DNA of 64,000 bases from Lewinellaceae bacterium (GCA_020636435.1 JACJXX010000001.1:2001001-2065000), one strand, 5' to 3'; numbered from the stretch's first letter, positions 19,117 through 28,014 are shown. The notes: generated by a model not told the origin, from the letters alone. Program-made: numbers and translations.

Positions 19117-19578
19117 TTAGATGTGAAGTGTATGTAAAGTGGGAATTATATAATGGTTAAAGCTATTTAGCAGCGGCAGGAACAAAAATGCGTTTATAAA
19201 ACAGCCCCACCTGGGCGCCAGGACGAGCTTTCGGCTGGTCAGTTCGAGGATATCGTTGGGTTGATCCTGGCCGCTGAGGTTGATGGTCAGTTGCCGGCCG
19301 TCGCTGCTCATTTCCCAGGTTCCGCTCTGTTCGATGCCATTGGTGACGACAAGCAGCGTGCCGTCTTCCACAAAACTAAAGACGGCATCTTCGTAGATCG
19401 ACATTGCTCCTTCCACCATGGCCATTTGATTATCAGTAGGGTTCAGTACTCGAGCCGAGTCGAGGATGGCCTTAGCATCATAGCTCCAGTTTCCGATGAG
19501 GGTTTTCCTCGCCTGCTGATTATCGGTACAGGAATGGAACAAAGCCGGCAGGAGAGCAAGTAGCAAGAATTTTCTCAT
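19117..19578 (-). CDS. lipoprotein, lipocalin-like, with odd C-terminus
   Basis: The ATG at 19578 begins MRKFLLLALLPALFHSCTDN, a lipoprotein signal with Cys17. The body (LIGNWSYDAKAI ... AVFSFVEDGTLLV ... SGTWEMSSDGRQLTINL) matches the small lipocalin-like proteins common in Bacteroidota. The final 35 residues after LVLAP are hydrophobic and unlike the rest, so the true end may have been lost to a frameshift. It is placed at the outer membrane or periplasm; the ligand is unknown. The reading direction is shared with the LpxH-like gene. Confidence 0.65.
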   Translation of the reverse strand: MRKFLLLALLPALFHSCTDNQQARKTLIGNWSYDAKAILDSARVLNPTDNQMAMVEGAMSIYEDAVFSFVEDGTLLVVTNGIEQSGTWEMSSDGRQLTINLSGQDQPNDILELTSRKLVLAPRWGCFINAFLFLPLLNSFNHYIIPTLHTLHI

Positions 19579-19670
19579 TCGAACATCATTTTGCCAATAG
19601 TTACCTGGCAAAAGTATAGTGTAGCCGGGAAAGTACTAAACTTTTAAGGTTAAACTTTCCCGGGCTGAAT

Positions 19671-20534
19671 TTAGGAGACCACCTTTTTCAGGCCCTTGCG
19701 GTAATCCCGCGGGCTAAAGCCGGTAATGCTTTTAAACTGGCGGTTGAAGTGAGATAAATTGTTGAAACCGCTGTCGAAACTCACGGCGGCTATCGTCCGG
19801 TTTTCGTCTCCCAGCAGGCGGCAGGCATGGGCGATGCGGAACTCGTTGACAAACTGGCTGAACGTCTTGCGCGTCAGCTTTTTGAAGTAGCGGCAGAAAG
19901 CCGGCACCGTCATACTGACCCGGGATGCGGCTTCGTCCAGGTTGACTTCCTCCTGAAAATTGCTGCCTACGTAATGGTATACCGCTTCGATGCGCTTCTG
20001 GTCCTGGGCATTCACTTCCAGCGCGAATCCGCTGGCATTGAGCGATTTGTAATCGGCAGTGCGGGCCATCAGCTGCAGGATGGACAACAACTCCAGCAGG
20101 CGGTTGAAATTTTCCAGCTTCATCATGGCCTTCAGGCGGCGCCCCACCTCTTCCTTGACCTCCCCCGGGAAGGAAATGCCCTGCCGGGAACGCTCGAAGA
20201 GCCGCTTGATCGCATCCATCTCCGGCTTGCTCAGGAACTCCTGCCCCAGGAAGTCTTCCTTCATCTGCACCACGATCTCGACATGATCTTCGAAAAGCTC
20301 TTCGGTAAAACCAAAGTGCGGGAGGTTGGGGCCCAGGAAGATCAGGTCGCCATCGTCATAGAAAGAGATGTGGTCGCCAATGTGGCGTTTGCCGCGCCCG
20401 TTGGAGATGTACACGATCTCGTATTCCGGGTGGAAGTGCCAGTGCGGGCGGTTGCATTCTTCCTTATCATCGAAACGCCGGATGGTAAACGAACTACCAA
20501 AGGCCGGCTCTATCTTTTCCAAAATTGCCTTCAT
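19671..20534 (-). CDS. AraC-family transcriptional regulator with cupin sensor
   Basis: The N-terminal cupin half contains HWHFHPEYEIVYISNG and GDHISFYDDGDLIFLGPNLPH, a small-molecule-binding fold. The C-terminal 100 residues hold the two AraC helix-turn-helix units, with the signature HACRLLGDENRTIAAVSFDSGFNNLSHFNRQFKSITGFSP. The 287-residue length is normal. It probably senses a sugar or similar ligand. The target is unknown; the divergently placed MFS gene is 670 bases away and could be one. Confidence 0.92.
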   Translation of the reverse strand: MKAILEKIEPAFGSSFTIRRFDDKEECNRPHWHFHPEYEIVYISNGRGKRHIGDHISFYDDGDLIFLGPNLPHFGFTEELFEDHVEIVVQMKEDFLGQEFLSKPEMDAIKRLFERSRQGISFPGEVKEEVGRRLKAMMKLENFNRLLELLSILQLMARTADYKSLNASGFALEVNAQDQKRIEAVYHYVGSNFQEEVNLDEAASRVSMTVPAFCRYFKKLTRKTFSQFVNEFRIAHACRLLGDENRTIAAVSFDSGFNNLSHFNRQFKSITGFSPRDYRKGLKKVVS

Positions 20535-20580
20535 ACTAATACTGGTTTAAACGGGAAAATGCAAAGCGGAAGGGTAGGGA

Positions 20581-20713
20581 ATGGTTGACTGGTTCACTGG
20601 TTCACTGGTTTATTGGCTGGTTAGTTGATTGAGTTGGTTAGTTGATTGAGTTGATTTGGCCAATATTTACCCAATCAACTATTCAACCAATCAACCCAAT
20701 CAACCAATCTGGT
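20581..20713. repeat. degenerate 8-bp-period repeats, partly inverted
   Basis: Units TTGACTGG, TTCACTGG, TTCACTGG and TTTATTGG are followed by two 17-bp copies of TTAGTTGATTGAGTTGG. From 20658 the same words appear in inverse sense (CCAATCAACTATTCAACC...). The array directly precedes the AraC gene start and could influence it. Confidence 0.7.
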
Positions 20714-20823
20714 CAGGGCTACGGAAATCCTACTTTCCGCAGCTGCATCTTTCCTAATGTTTAACACAACAAAGACAACGCAAAAAGAGTTCTTGTTGTT
20801 TTTACACTAAGTGGGAAATATTT

Positions 20824-20985
20824 GCGAATTAACGTAACTGTTTAGGTGTGGCGGTTTTATGGTGTTCCGGTATTACGGCCAAGCCACCGCCGGAGGCCAT
20901 CGGTATGAACTCAGGGGCCGTATTGAGCCAACCGTAAAACCAAAACACCGAAATACCATAAAACCTAAATAGTCACGAATTAACA
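20824..20985. repeat. 162-bp imperfect palindromic element
   Basis: The left arm contains GGTTTTATGGTGTTCCGGT (about 20853-20871) and the right arm its inverse ACCGAAATACCATAAAACC (20947-20965). The match extends outward through TTTAGG / CCTAAA. An inner hairpin surrounds GCCACCGCCGGAGGC. It differs in sequence from family A but has the same size, so it may be another non-autonomous palindrome. Confidence 0.65.
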
Positions 20986-21079
20986 CTGGATTAACCTCCA
21001 TTTTCCCCAGGCTGCATCCTCAGTCAATAGAGTATCACAATCGGCAAAGATCAAGGGAGACCCGCATGGCCGGCGGCCG

Positions 21080-21087
21080 TACCTTTG
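21080..21087 (+). promoter_or_regulatory. -7 promoter element for the MFS gene
   Basis: TACCTTTG fits TAnnTTTG and is 116 bases before the MFS ATG. The -33 box is weak. Confidence 0.35.
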
Positions 21088-21202
21088 CAGCGTAAATACA
21101 GCGTTTCATACATTACCATTTAACTATGCGGTGGGCTCCTTTAAATAAGGAGCGCCACTTTTTTTATGGATTTCATTTTGAAAAACAATCACCCAATAGC
21201 GT

Positions 21203-22348
21203 ATGATCAGAACACTGAAAGCATTTGCCCTGCACTTACCGAGCCTTTCCGTAGGGCTCACCTTTATGACCCTGAGTATCCTTTTCGGCAGCTGGCTGGC
21301 CCGGCTTCCGGAGGTACAATCGGCGCTCGCCCTTTCCGAAGGGCAACTGGGCCTGGCCCTGCTGGGGCTGCCCCTGGGCGCGCTGGCGCTGACGCCTTTT
21401 GCGGGCTGGCTGATGAAGCACATCCAAACCGGGCGGGCGATGAACCTGTCTACGCTCCTGTTTTGCGCCTGCCTGCCCATTCCGGCTTTCGCGCATAGCC
21501 AGTGGGCGCTCATGGGCGGCCTCTTTGTAGTGGGCCTGTCCAATAGTTTCATGAACATATCCATGAATGCGGCGGCGGCGGCCATCGAGCAGCAGTACCG
21601 CATCACCATCATGTCGATCTGCCACGGCATGTTCAGCCTGGGCGCCATGATCGGCGCCGGCAGCGCCGGTTTACTGGCGGCGGCCGACGTGCCCCTGCAA
21701 AGCCACCTCATTGCCTTAGCCTTGCTGATGGTCGGCCTGCAGTTTCTGCTGCGGCCCATTGTATTCAATCTGCCCAACAGCGACTCGGGGGGCTCCTCTT
21801 TTGCGCTGCCTCCGAAAGCCCTGCTGGGGCTGGCCTTCATCGGTTTTTGCATCATGATCGGCGAAGGCGCCATTGCCGACTGGAGCGCCATTTACCTGCG
21901 CAACATCCTGGAGGCCAACCCCTTTGTCGCCAGCCTCGGCTATGCCGGCTTCTCTATGGCCATGGCCATGGGCCGGTTTGCCGGCGACGGCATCAAGGTA
22001 CGGCTGGGCGCCGCCCGGCTGGTGGCCTTTGGCAGCCTGCTCGGCGCCGGCGGCCTGGCCATCGCCATCCTGATCCCCTACCCCGTTGCCGCCGTGATCG
22101 GCTTTACTCTGGTGGGGCTGGGCTTTTCTTCGGTGGTGCCGCTGCTGTTCAGCGCCGCGGCCAAGACGCCGGGCGTAGCTCCGGGTACGGGCATCGCTGC
22201 AGTGGCCAGCTCGGGCGTGGTGGGCTTCCTCATCGGCCCTCCCCTGATCGGCGGCATTGCCGAGCACTTCGGGCTGGGCTTTGGCCTGGGCGTGGTGGGC
22301 GCGCTGGCACTGGTGTCGGCGCTGGTGTCCAGGAGGGTTAGGATGTAG
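21203..22348 (+). CDS. MFS transporter (YbjJ-like)
   Basis: This 381-residue protein has about twelve hydrophobic segments and MFS loop features. GWLMKHIQTGRAMN between helices 2 and 3 matches motif A (G-x-x-x-D/K-R-x-G-R), and SLGAMIGAGSAGLLA resembles the helix 5 region. The sequence GEGAIADWSAIYLRN between helices 6 and 7 is typical of the YbjJ/sugar-efflux type group. The substrate is unknown. It sits divergently from the AraC regulator. Confidence 0.85.
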   Translation: MIRTLKAFALHLPSLSVGLTFMTLSILFGSWLARLPEVQSALALSEGQLGLALLGLPLGALALTPFAGWLMKHIQTGRAMNLSTLLFCACLPIPAFAHSQWALMGGLFVVGLSNSFMNISMNAAAAAIEQQYRITIMSICHGMFSLGAMIGAGSAGLLAAADVPLQSHLIALALLMVGLQFLLRPIVFNLPNSDSGGSSFALPPKALLGLAFIGFCIMIGEGAIADWSAIYLRNILEANPFVASLGYAGFSMAMAMGRFAGDGIKVRLGAARLVAFGSLLGAGGLAIAILIPYPVAAVIGFTLVGLGFSSVVPLLFSAAAKTPGVAPGTGIAAVASSGVVGFLIGPPLIGGIAEHFGLGFGLGVVGALALVSALVSRRVRM

Positions 22349-22810
22349 AGTCATACTACAGGAGAATTGCCGGATCGTGTGAAAGTGTAAAGGGTGTAAA
22401 TGTGTAAAAGAACCTTACCCGGATTGAAGGGATAAAACGGAATGAAGGGCTGCCTGCAGGGGCGGCCCTTCCTGTTTGCAGCGGCAGTTTTTTTCGAAGC
22501 AACATTGTTGTTTTCGCAGGACTTGTTTAACTTGGGGGCGGGATGGGAAGTAGCGGGCAGGAAGTGTTTGTAAACGGTTATAATCGTTTACAAATGGATG
22601 GAGTGAGGGGAGATTTTTGTATTTTTGAAGAAAAGAAGGCAGCATGCACAGGCAAGTCCTTCACCTATAAATTTTTGACATGCGTATGGGCGAAAACTGT
22701 TGGGTCGAGGAGTTAAAATTTTGACAATCAGGGAATAAAGCGGTATGCTTTTGAAAGCGGGAAGGGTTTTGCGAATACGGAAATATCAACGAAATCGTTG
22801 ATAGCCACAT
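22349..22810. other. AT-rich non-coding stretch before the cassette array
   Basis: No credible gene is seen. This stretch would hold the attachment region upstream of the first cassette, but I could not recognise an attI or another attC. Confidence 0.35.
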
Positions 22811-22832
22811 GTTCTGACCAATTATAAAAAAA

Positions 22833-23573
22833 ATGAAAAACAACCACTATAAAAATTGCTTAACAACTATATTGAAACTAAATGCATTCTTGTTATTACT
22901 GTTTGGTGGTTGTACGAATTCGGATATTAAAAAAGAAATAAATGAAGGAACCACATTAAAAACCAATAAAAAACAAGTCATAGCCTCAGATGAAAGTGAC
23001 AATGGGGCATATTATTCGGATTCAATGATAAAAGTGCTATCAAAACCAGTTGAAAATATAGAAATTGATAGTTTTATAGATTTGCATAGTTTTGAAAGGA
23101 CAAAATTTCAATTTGAATCCTGTGATGAGTTTACAATTAAAATGCTGGCAGAATTGGATGAATATGGAATACGTGATGGGATGAAGAAGACTATAAAATA
23201 CCCCAAGGTTACAAAATCCCAAAATAAATTATTGGGTGTAACAGAATATTTGTGTGATAAAACATTTAGCGATGATTTTGCAATGTATATTTTTCATTCG
23301 AAAGGAGTAGAATCGCATTACACCAATAGCATACAACTATTCACCATATCCAATAGAACAAACACATATGGCAATTTAGTATTAAGCCAACAGTATATGA
23401 GTGAAGGATATGAATATGATTTAACAAGCCGTTTTATATCGATTAATGAAGTAGAGGTTACGAAAGAAGAAAGATTTAACACATCAAATGTTTCATTAAA
23501 AGATGATTCGACAAGCATTACAAAAAGAATTTATTTCGTAAGTGAAATAGGAGACATAGCATTAATGAATTAA
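22833..23573 (+). CDS. cassette 1: lipoprotein of unknown function
   Basis: The signal sequence LNAFLLLLFGGC ends in a lipobox. The rest of the 246 residues is Ser/Lys/Asp-rich with no recognised domain. The gene is strongly AT-rich compared with the flanking 60-65% GC genes, so it is clearly foreign. It begins 22 bases after a G^TT core at 22811, and its stop is followed 12 bases later by the complementary site TGGTCAGAAC (23586-23595). This compact one-gene layout is that of an integron cassette. Confidence 0.7.
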   Translation: MKNNHYKNCLTTILKLNAFLLLLFGGCTNSDIKKEINEGTTLKTNKKQVIASDESDNGAYYSDSMIKVLSKPVENIEIDSFIDLHSFERTKFQFESCDEFTIKMLAELDEYGIRDGMKKTIKYPKVTKSQNKLLGVTEYLCDKTFSDDFAMYIFHSKGVESHYTNSIQLFTISNRTNTYGNLVLSQQYMSEGYEYDLTSRFISINEVEVTKEERFNTSNVSLKDDSTSITKRIYFVSEIGDIALMN

Positions 23574-23585
23574 AAGAATAAAAAC

Positions 23586-23651
23586 TGGTCAGAACAAAGC
23601 ATGGCTGTCCATAGCCAGCAAAAGCTGGCCACGGCAGCCATGCAGACCGTT
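23586..23651 (+). other. attC-like site 1
   Basis: TGGTCAGAAC (23586-23595) is the exact reverse complement of the cassette start GTTCTGACCA (22811-22820). It is followed by a strong stem (GCATGGCTG / CAGCCATGC, inner GCCAGC / GCTGGC) and ends at G23649^TT. The geometry (R'', stem, R') and the 66-bp length fit attC, but the core departs from GTTRRRY. Confidence 0.7.
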
Positions 23652-23702
23652 GAACTAAACCGCCGTACCGGCGGTAGCTTTTGACCTCCAAAAGTCTTAA
23701 CT

Positions 23703-23742
23703 CGTAAAGCGAAAGGTTATTATTTCACCAAACCGCTTTACA
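23703..23742 (+). promoter_or_regulatory. inverted repeat abutting the recombinase start (copy 1)
   Basis: CGTAAAGCG ... CGCTTTAC flanks an AT-rich centre and ends within three bases of the ATG. In copy 2 (27975-28014) the arms are perfect (CGTAAAGCG / CGCTTTACG) and touch the ATG. The position suggests an autoregulatory operator or a translation-controlling hairpin. Confidence 0.5.
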
Positions 23743-24585
23743 ATGAAACCATTAAGAGCGAAGATGTTGCGCTACATGGAGCGCAGAGGCTACAGCCCAT
23801 CGACAATCAGGGCTTACACGATGTGGGTATTGCAAATAGCCTTGCATTACGACAAGAGCCCGGATTTGTTAACCGAAGAAGAAATTGGAGCCTACTTTGA
23901 CCACCTGAGGCGAAGCCGGCAGTTAAGCCAAAGCAGCCTGGCGGGCTGTTACAGCGGCATCAAGCTGCTGTGGGAGAAGGTGTTGGGGCGGAGCTGGAAC
24001 GCCAACAAATTGCCGCGAAGCAAAAGAGCCAAGACGCTGCCGGAAGTTTTGTCGGAAGAAGAAGTGCGGCAGCTTATTTGCCAGACAAAGAACCTCAAGC
24101 ACCGGGCGTTCCTCAAATTATTGTATACCACGGGCGTCCGGGTAGGAGAGCTGGTGAAGCTCAAGCCCGGAGACACTGATTCCAAACGGATGGTTGTGCG
24201 GGTAGAGATGGGCAAAGGAAAGAAGAGCCGTTACACGGTTTTGTCGATGCCCTTGTTGAAAGAGTTGCGCGCTTACTGGCTGGAATACCGGCCGCGGGTT
24301 TATTTGTTTGAAGGGCAGGTGCCGGGGCGGCATATCAGCATCCGCACGGTACAAACCGTGTTCAAGCAGGCTTGCAAACGCATTGGCCTGCGCAAGCAAG
24401 TAGGGGTGCATGTGCTGCGCCATCCCGTCTTGCGAGACGGGACCACCCACCTCCTGGAAAACGGGGTAGATACCTTGACTGTGAAGGCGCTGCTGGGCCA
24501 TTCTGACGTGTCCACCACTGCGCGCTACGTGCATGTTCAAAACAGCCGGATGAAAGGCCTGCCGGATTTGCTGGCCCGTTGGTAA
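23743..24585 (+). CDS. tyrosine recombinase (unit copy 1)
   Basis: The 280-residue integrase has an N-terminal SAM-like core-binding domain (1-90) and a catalytic domain with Arg133 (TTGVRVGEL), Lys158/160 (MGKGKKSRY), His223-x-x-Arg226 (HVLRH), His253 (LLGHSDVSTT) and nucleophile Tyr262 (ARYVHV). It lacks the extra domain that marks integron IntI and is closer to the XerC/IS91-accessory type. Residues 228-233 (PVLRDG) are encoded by an 18-bp palindrome right after the HxxR box, where other family members have SFA or SYA. It is followed 6 bases later by the transposase gene. Confidence 0.9.
   Translation: MKPLRAKMLRYMERRGYSPSTIRAYTMWVLQIALHYDKSPDLLTEEEIGAYFDHLRRSRQLSQSSLAGCYSGIKLLWEKVLGRSWNANKLPRSKRAKTLPEVLSEEEVRQLICQTKNLKHRAFLKLLYTTGVRVGELVKLKPGDTDSKRMVVRVEMGKGKKSRYTVLSMPLLKELRAYWLEYRPRVYLFEGQVPGRHISIRTVQTVFKQACKRIGLRKQVGVHVLRHPVLRDGTTHLLENGVDTLTVKALLGHSDVSTTARYVHVQNSRMKGLPDLLARW
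24424..24441. repeat. 18-bp palindrome inside the recombinase gene
   Basis: CCCGTCTTGCGAGACGGG, 6-bp arms and 6-bp loop, in frame directly after the HxxRH active-site residues. The same palindrome is at 28696-28713 in copy 2. Confidence 0.8.
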
Positions 24586-24712
24586 GGGCCTATGGGCAGG
24601 CCCAAATATGAAGTAGCCGATATTTTTCGGCTCGGCGGGCAGGCGTACCGTTCGAAGCATAAGCTGAGCAAAGTTCAGCATAAGGCCATGCGGGCGATAG
24701 AGCAGTGCCGCA

Positions 24713-24806
24713 CCCCGATAGCCATCGGGGCGTTAGGAGGGCATTTGGATGCCTGCGATCAATGCGGCCACATTCGCATCAGTTATAACCCCGATGGCTA
24801 TCGGGG
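24713..24806. repeat. two 18-bp palindromes in the transposase zinc-finger region
   Basis: CCCCGATAGCCATCGGGG at 24713-24730 and its inverse CCCCGATGGCTATCGGGG at 24789-24806. They are in frame: they add residues PIAIG between RT and ALGGHL, and replace a Cys in the usual SYNSCRNRHCPKC by SYNPDGYRGRNRHC. They are identical in copy 2 (28985-29002, 29061-29078). Confidence 0.8.
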
Positions 24807-24833
24807 CCGCAACCGGCACTGCCTCAAGTGCCA

Positions 24834-24883
24834 GCCCTGTGGAATAACTGCCATAAAACTGCCCTGCGCCTATTCCACAGGGC
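24834..24883. repeat. 50-bp mobile palindrome (copy a)
   Basis: The 13-bp ends are GCCCTGTGGAATA / TATTCCACAGGGC around a 24-bp centre, flanked by the dinucleotide CA on both sides (24832-24833, 24884-24885). Removing 52 bp restores the reading frame CPKCQSLAREAW seen in the related fragment at 35450. Confidence 0.85.
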
Positions 24884-25144
24884 CAAAGCTTAGCAAGGGA
24901 AGCCTGGCTGGAGGCGCGGCAAGCGGAGCTTTTGCCAGTGGGGTATTTTCACATAGTTTTTACCCTCCCGGCAGAGGTTCGCGATATAGTTCGCTACAAT
25001 GAGCGGCTGTTGTATGGAACGCTGTTCCAGGAGGCGTGGGCCGCTTTGTCGAAGCTGTGTGCCGACCGGCATTACCTGGGCGCCCGGCCGGGGGCGGTGG
25101 CGGTGTTGCATACTTGGGGGCAGAACCTGCATTACCATCCGCAT

Positions 25145-25168
25145 AGCCTGCCCCGTCGGATGACGGGG
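25145..25168. repeat. copy-1-specific insertion with CCCCGTC/GACGGGG palindrome
   Basis: Copy 2 reads CCGCATGTGCACTGC here; copy 1 has 23 extra bases containing CCCCGTCGGATGACGGGG. It breaks the HUH motif and shifts the frame. Confidence 0.75.
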
Positions 25169-25765
25169 TGCACTGCATTGTACCGGGCGGTGGGTTAAGA
25201 GGCGGCAAATGGGTATCGGCCCGCGAGGAGTTCCTTGTACCCGTGCAGGCTCTGTCGGCCATGTTCAAGGGCAAGTTTGTCAGCGCTTTGCGCCGGCACT
25301 ATAATGCAGGCCGCCTGCACTTGGATGGCTTATGCAGCCGTTTTCGCGGCAAGCAGGCCTTCAGCAAACTGCTCAATGCGCTTATGGCCGAAGATTGGGT
25401 AGTGTACGCTAAACGGCCCTTTGCTGGCCCGGAGCAATTGCTAGCTTACCTGGGGCGCTATACCCACCGGGTGGCCATTGGCAACCACCGTATTGTGTCC
25501 ATTGACAAAGATACGGTTTGCTTCCGATGGCGAGATTATGCCGATGGCAACAAGCAGAAGGTGATGCGCCTGGAGCATGAGGAGTTTATCCGGCGGTTTT
25601 TGCAGCATATTTTACCTGCACGGTTTTGTAAGATACGCTACTACGGTATCCTGTCTAACCGGCTGCGAAGGCAGGCTTTGGCCCTTTGCCGGCAAGCTTT
25701 AGGGGTAAAACCGCCGCCCCAGCTTCCGGCTTTGTCCTGGCGGGAGCGCTACCGGCAGGCCGCGG

Positions 25766-25815
25766 GCCCTGTGGAATAGATGCAGAGCAGTTTTATGGCA
25801 GTTATTCCACAGGGC
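25766..25815. repeat. 50-bp mobile palindrome (copy b, inverse orientation)
   Basis: The same 50-bp element as at 24834 but inverted, with a few differences in the centre, flanked by GG on both sides. It is absent at the matching point of copy 2, so this is a separate insertion event. Confidence 0.85.
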
Positions 25816-26163
25816 GGGCGTTGATTGGGATGTTTGCCCAATGTGCGGCACAGGCCGCATGCGGACAGTTATCTGGGTGCCGGCTGGCCGGGCGCCGCCT
25901 TGTTGCCTTACGGCTAAACGGTTGTCCACCCAATTGCCTACGGCTCAGGCATGAACAGGCAATGCCTGAGGCGGTAGTTTTGTGCCCCGGTGCGGCAATT
26001 TTGCTTGAAAAAGAAGAAATAAACGGCTATTTTAGGCTGCGGTTGCCAGCCAGAGGAGCCTACAAGGGGCCCGGCAGAGGAAAACGGGCGGCTGAAGAGC
26101 CGGAGAAGAGCCCCTGGATAGGCCGATACAATGCCCATAGAGGCAGCCGGGTTGGGCGGCTTC

Positions 26164-26226
26164 GTTCAACTGCATTGTATCTGACAGCACCGCTGCGCGG
26201 TTCCGGCAGATACAATGCTTAAAGTT
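26164..26226 (+). other. attC-like site 2 (end of unit copy 1)
   Basis: GTTCAAC (complement of the unit start GTTGAAC) is followed by a 12-bp stem TGCATTGTATCTG / CAGATACAATGC with a 20-base loop, then TTAAAG^TT. It can also be read as the hairpin end of an IS91-type element. Confidence 0.65.
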
Positions 26227-26233
26227 GGCAGTA

Positions 26234-26794
26234 ATGAAAATGAAAAGTATTGCTTTCATATTAATGGTTTTAGTTGCTGGGCATTGCTTATCCCAAAATC
26301 TAAGTGAGAAAACGTTTCTTATTGAGACTGTGTTAGATAGCAAAGCGATGGAATATAGCCGTCCAGTAATTCTTTCGAAGCTTGATACGACACTTGTGGA
26401 GTACCAATTAGCCTTACTTATCAACTCAAGTACTAATACTTTTCATTCCGCACCACGAAATGGAGAAAGAGACTCAATAATCCTAACGGGCCAAGAAAAA
26501 CAGCAATTAGTGCAAGAATTGAGAGCTCAATATGATCAAATATGGCAAGACGATGATATTCAAGATTATTCGGTTATTACCTCTCAAAGTATGAATCAAT
26601 ACCTTCGAGAAAAATATAAAAATACGGTCGCCATGGTTTCAAAACCTGTCCTCATACGTGAGGGAAAAATTGGGATGGTTTTTCTGGCAAATTTTTGTTG
26701 TGGCGGTAGAAGTGGATTTGTGGAGCTATTTCTGTATAAAAAAGAGCTTGGAGTTTGGAAAAGCTGGATTCCGATAAGCCAAGGAGATTTTTAA
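26234..26794 (+). CDS. cassette 3: secreted protein of unknown function
   Basis: The start at 26234 (or 26240) precedes a signal peptide (SIAFILMVLVAGHCLSQ). The mature part is about 165 residues with FLANFCCGGRSGFVELFLY near the end; no family was recognised. It is AT-rich. The gene starts 9 bases after the G^TT boundary at 26224, and the site ACTACTGCCAAC (26804-26815) just after its stop is the reverse complement of the cassette start at 11 of 12 positions. It is an export candidate in a one-gene cassette. Confidence 0.65.
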   Translation: MKMKSIAFILMVLVAGHCLSQNLSEKTFLIETVLDSKAMEYSRPVILSKLDTTLVEYQLALLINSSTNTFHSAPRNGERDSIILTGQEKQQLVQELRAQYDQIWQDDDIQDYSVITSQSMNQYLREKYKNTVAMVSKPVLIREGKIGMVFLANFCCGGRSGFVELFLYKKELGVWKSWIPISQGDF

Positions 26795-26803
26795 AATAGA
26801 TAC

Positions 26804-26872
26804 ACTACTGCCAACAAACCGCTAGCCGCCCAGCCTCCGCATGCGCTTCGGCCGATCGTCTAGCGTAACGTT
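26804..26872 (+). other. attC-like site 3
   Basis: R''-like ACTACTGCCAAC, stem CGCTAG / CTAGCG, end GTAACG^TT at 26870. The 69-bp length is in the attC range. Confidence 0.7.
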
Positions 26873-26898
26873 CTCATCAATTAAAAGAAAAAGTAAAA

Positions 26899-27789
26899 AT
26901 GAAGAATCTACTATTAATTTTTGGAATAACCTGTTTTTTTTATGTTGGTGGAAATAGTCAAATACTCAATGGAAGCTTTGAAGAAGTAGAGTATATTCCT
27001 ACACTAGGAGACTCTGTATTGTACCCATCAAATTGGTTTTCTGGGGCCCCCCAATTTGATGGATACATTACAACAGATTCTTATAGTGGAGAATATGCTA
27101 TGTTTTTGAAATCTTGGTATGGAGGGAATAATACGGTATTTTTTTACAATGGTGATTCAGCTGTAAGGCATTGGGGTTCAAAAGAAAAAAACAAGCATTT
27201 AGAGGGTGCGGGTACTCCGATAAATGAGCTTCCATCAGAGTTAAAGGGCTTTTATAAGTTTCAAAATGTCAAACCAAATGATTCAATGATAGTCACAGTA
27301 CATCTGAAAAAATATATTGAAGAATTTGATAGTATCCTGATAGTTGGATTTGGTCATGAAAAATTTCCAGAAACTGAATTATATAAAGAATTTACAGTGC
27401 CGATTGTTGAGTATTCAGAAGAGACTCCTGATAGTATAATTATTCAGATTGAAACATCTACCAATGTAAACTTTTGTGGAGACTTTGAGTGTAATTATTT
27501 AACAATTGATGACTTTTCATTAGAGCATGCTGTAGACACAGAAGAACTAATTTTAAATACAATTAAGGTTTTTCCAAATCCTTTTTCGGATAAAGTAAGA
27601 GTCACATCAGAAAATGGTATTGCAAAAATAGTTGTATCAGATTTATCAGGAAGAATTCTTTTTTCTGAAACGACCTTTGGTGTTACAAAAAATATAGATT
27701 TAAGTAGCTTTGAAATTGGAGTGTTAATACTTGCCATTATTGAAGAAGGAGGTGAAATATATAATTTTAAATTAATTAAAATGAACTGA
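26899..27789 (+). CDS. cassette 4: T9SS-exported protein
   Basis: The signal peptide LLLIFGITCFFYVGGNSQ is followed by a beta-rich body (ILNGSFEEVEYIPTLGDSVLYPSNWFS, as in carbohydrate-binding-like secreted proteins). The C-terminal 75 residues form a type A sorting domain for type IX secretion (VFPNPFSDKVRV ... ISDLSGRILF-type strand ... FKLIKMN). It is therefore secreted or attached to the cell surface. It is very AT-rich. It begins after TTCTCATCAATT at 26871, and AACTGATGAGAAC (27784-27796) overlapping its stop is the complementary site. Confidence 0.8.
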   Translation: MKNLLLIFGITCFFYVGGNSQILNGSFEEVEYIPTLGDSVLYPSNWFSGAPQFDGYITTDSYSGEYAMFLKSWYGGNNTVFFYNGDSAVRHWGSKEKNKHLEGAGTPINELPSELKGFYKFQNVKPNDSMIVTVHLKKYIEEFDSILIVGFGHEKFPETELYKEFTVPIVEYSEETPDSIIIQIETSTNVNFCGDFECNYLTIDDFSLEHAVDTEELILNTIKVFPNPFSDKVRVTSENGIAKIVVSDLSGRILFSETTFGVTKNIDLSSFEIGVLILAIIEEGGEIYNFKLIKMN

Positions 27790-27923
27790 TGAGAACATAG
27801 CAGCAAGCGTCAATGGCCTCTGATTAATCCATTAAATCAAACTCTCTACTTTGAGTATTTTTCGGTAAATTCATCTCTGGTATTCAAATAAAAAGTCGGC
27901 CACTGCGTCGCTGCTTGGCCGTT
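27784..27923 (+). other. attC-like site 4
   Basis: AACTGATGAGAAC complements the cassette start GTTCTCATCAATT at 12 of 13 bases. A long imperfect stem (GCAGCAAGCGTCAATGGCC / GGCCACTGCGTCGCTGC) leads to G27921^TT. At about 140 bp it is at the long end of attC lengths. Confidence 0.65.
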
Positions 27924-28014
27924 GAACTAAACCGCCGTACCGGCGGTAGCTTTTGACCTCCAAAAGTCTTAACTCGTAAAGCGAAAGGTTATTGTTTCAC
28001 CAAAACGCTTTACG

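Larger units (their letters stand above)
24592..25954 (+). pseudogene. IS91-type HUH transposase, disrupted (copy 1)
   Basis: The N-terminal zinc-finger part (GGHLDACDQCGHIRISYN ... RNRHC) starts at the ATG 24592. The frame is then broken three times: by a 50-bp palindrome at 24834, by a 23-bp insertion at 25145 that destroys the HUH metal motif (intact in copy 2 as HYHPHVHC), and by a second 50-bp palindrome at 25766. The catalytic Tyr region (YLGRYTHRVAIGNHRI) survives. Copy 2 shows the uninterrupted sequence at two of the three sites, so this copy is dead. Confidence 0.85.
23650..26224 (+). mobile_element. recombinase/IS91-type unit, copy 1
   Basis: This 2575-bp unit starts TTGAACTAAACC after a G and ends in a hairpin site (GTTCAAC, TGCATTGTATCTG / CAGATACAATGC, then AAAG) before the next TT. 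Its GTTCAAC (26164-26170) is the complement of its own start GTTGAAC, so it obeys the same cassette rule as its neighbours. It carries a tyrosine recombinase and a broken IS91-type transposase. Close relatives are copy 2 (27922-30418) and a fragment at 35450. Confidence 0.8.

Noticed and set aside
22415..22645. Minus-strand 76-codon frame
   Set aside because: Composition is not coding-like and no motif is seen.
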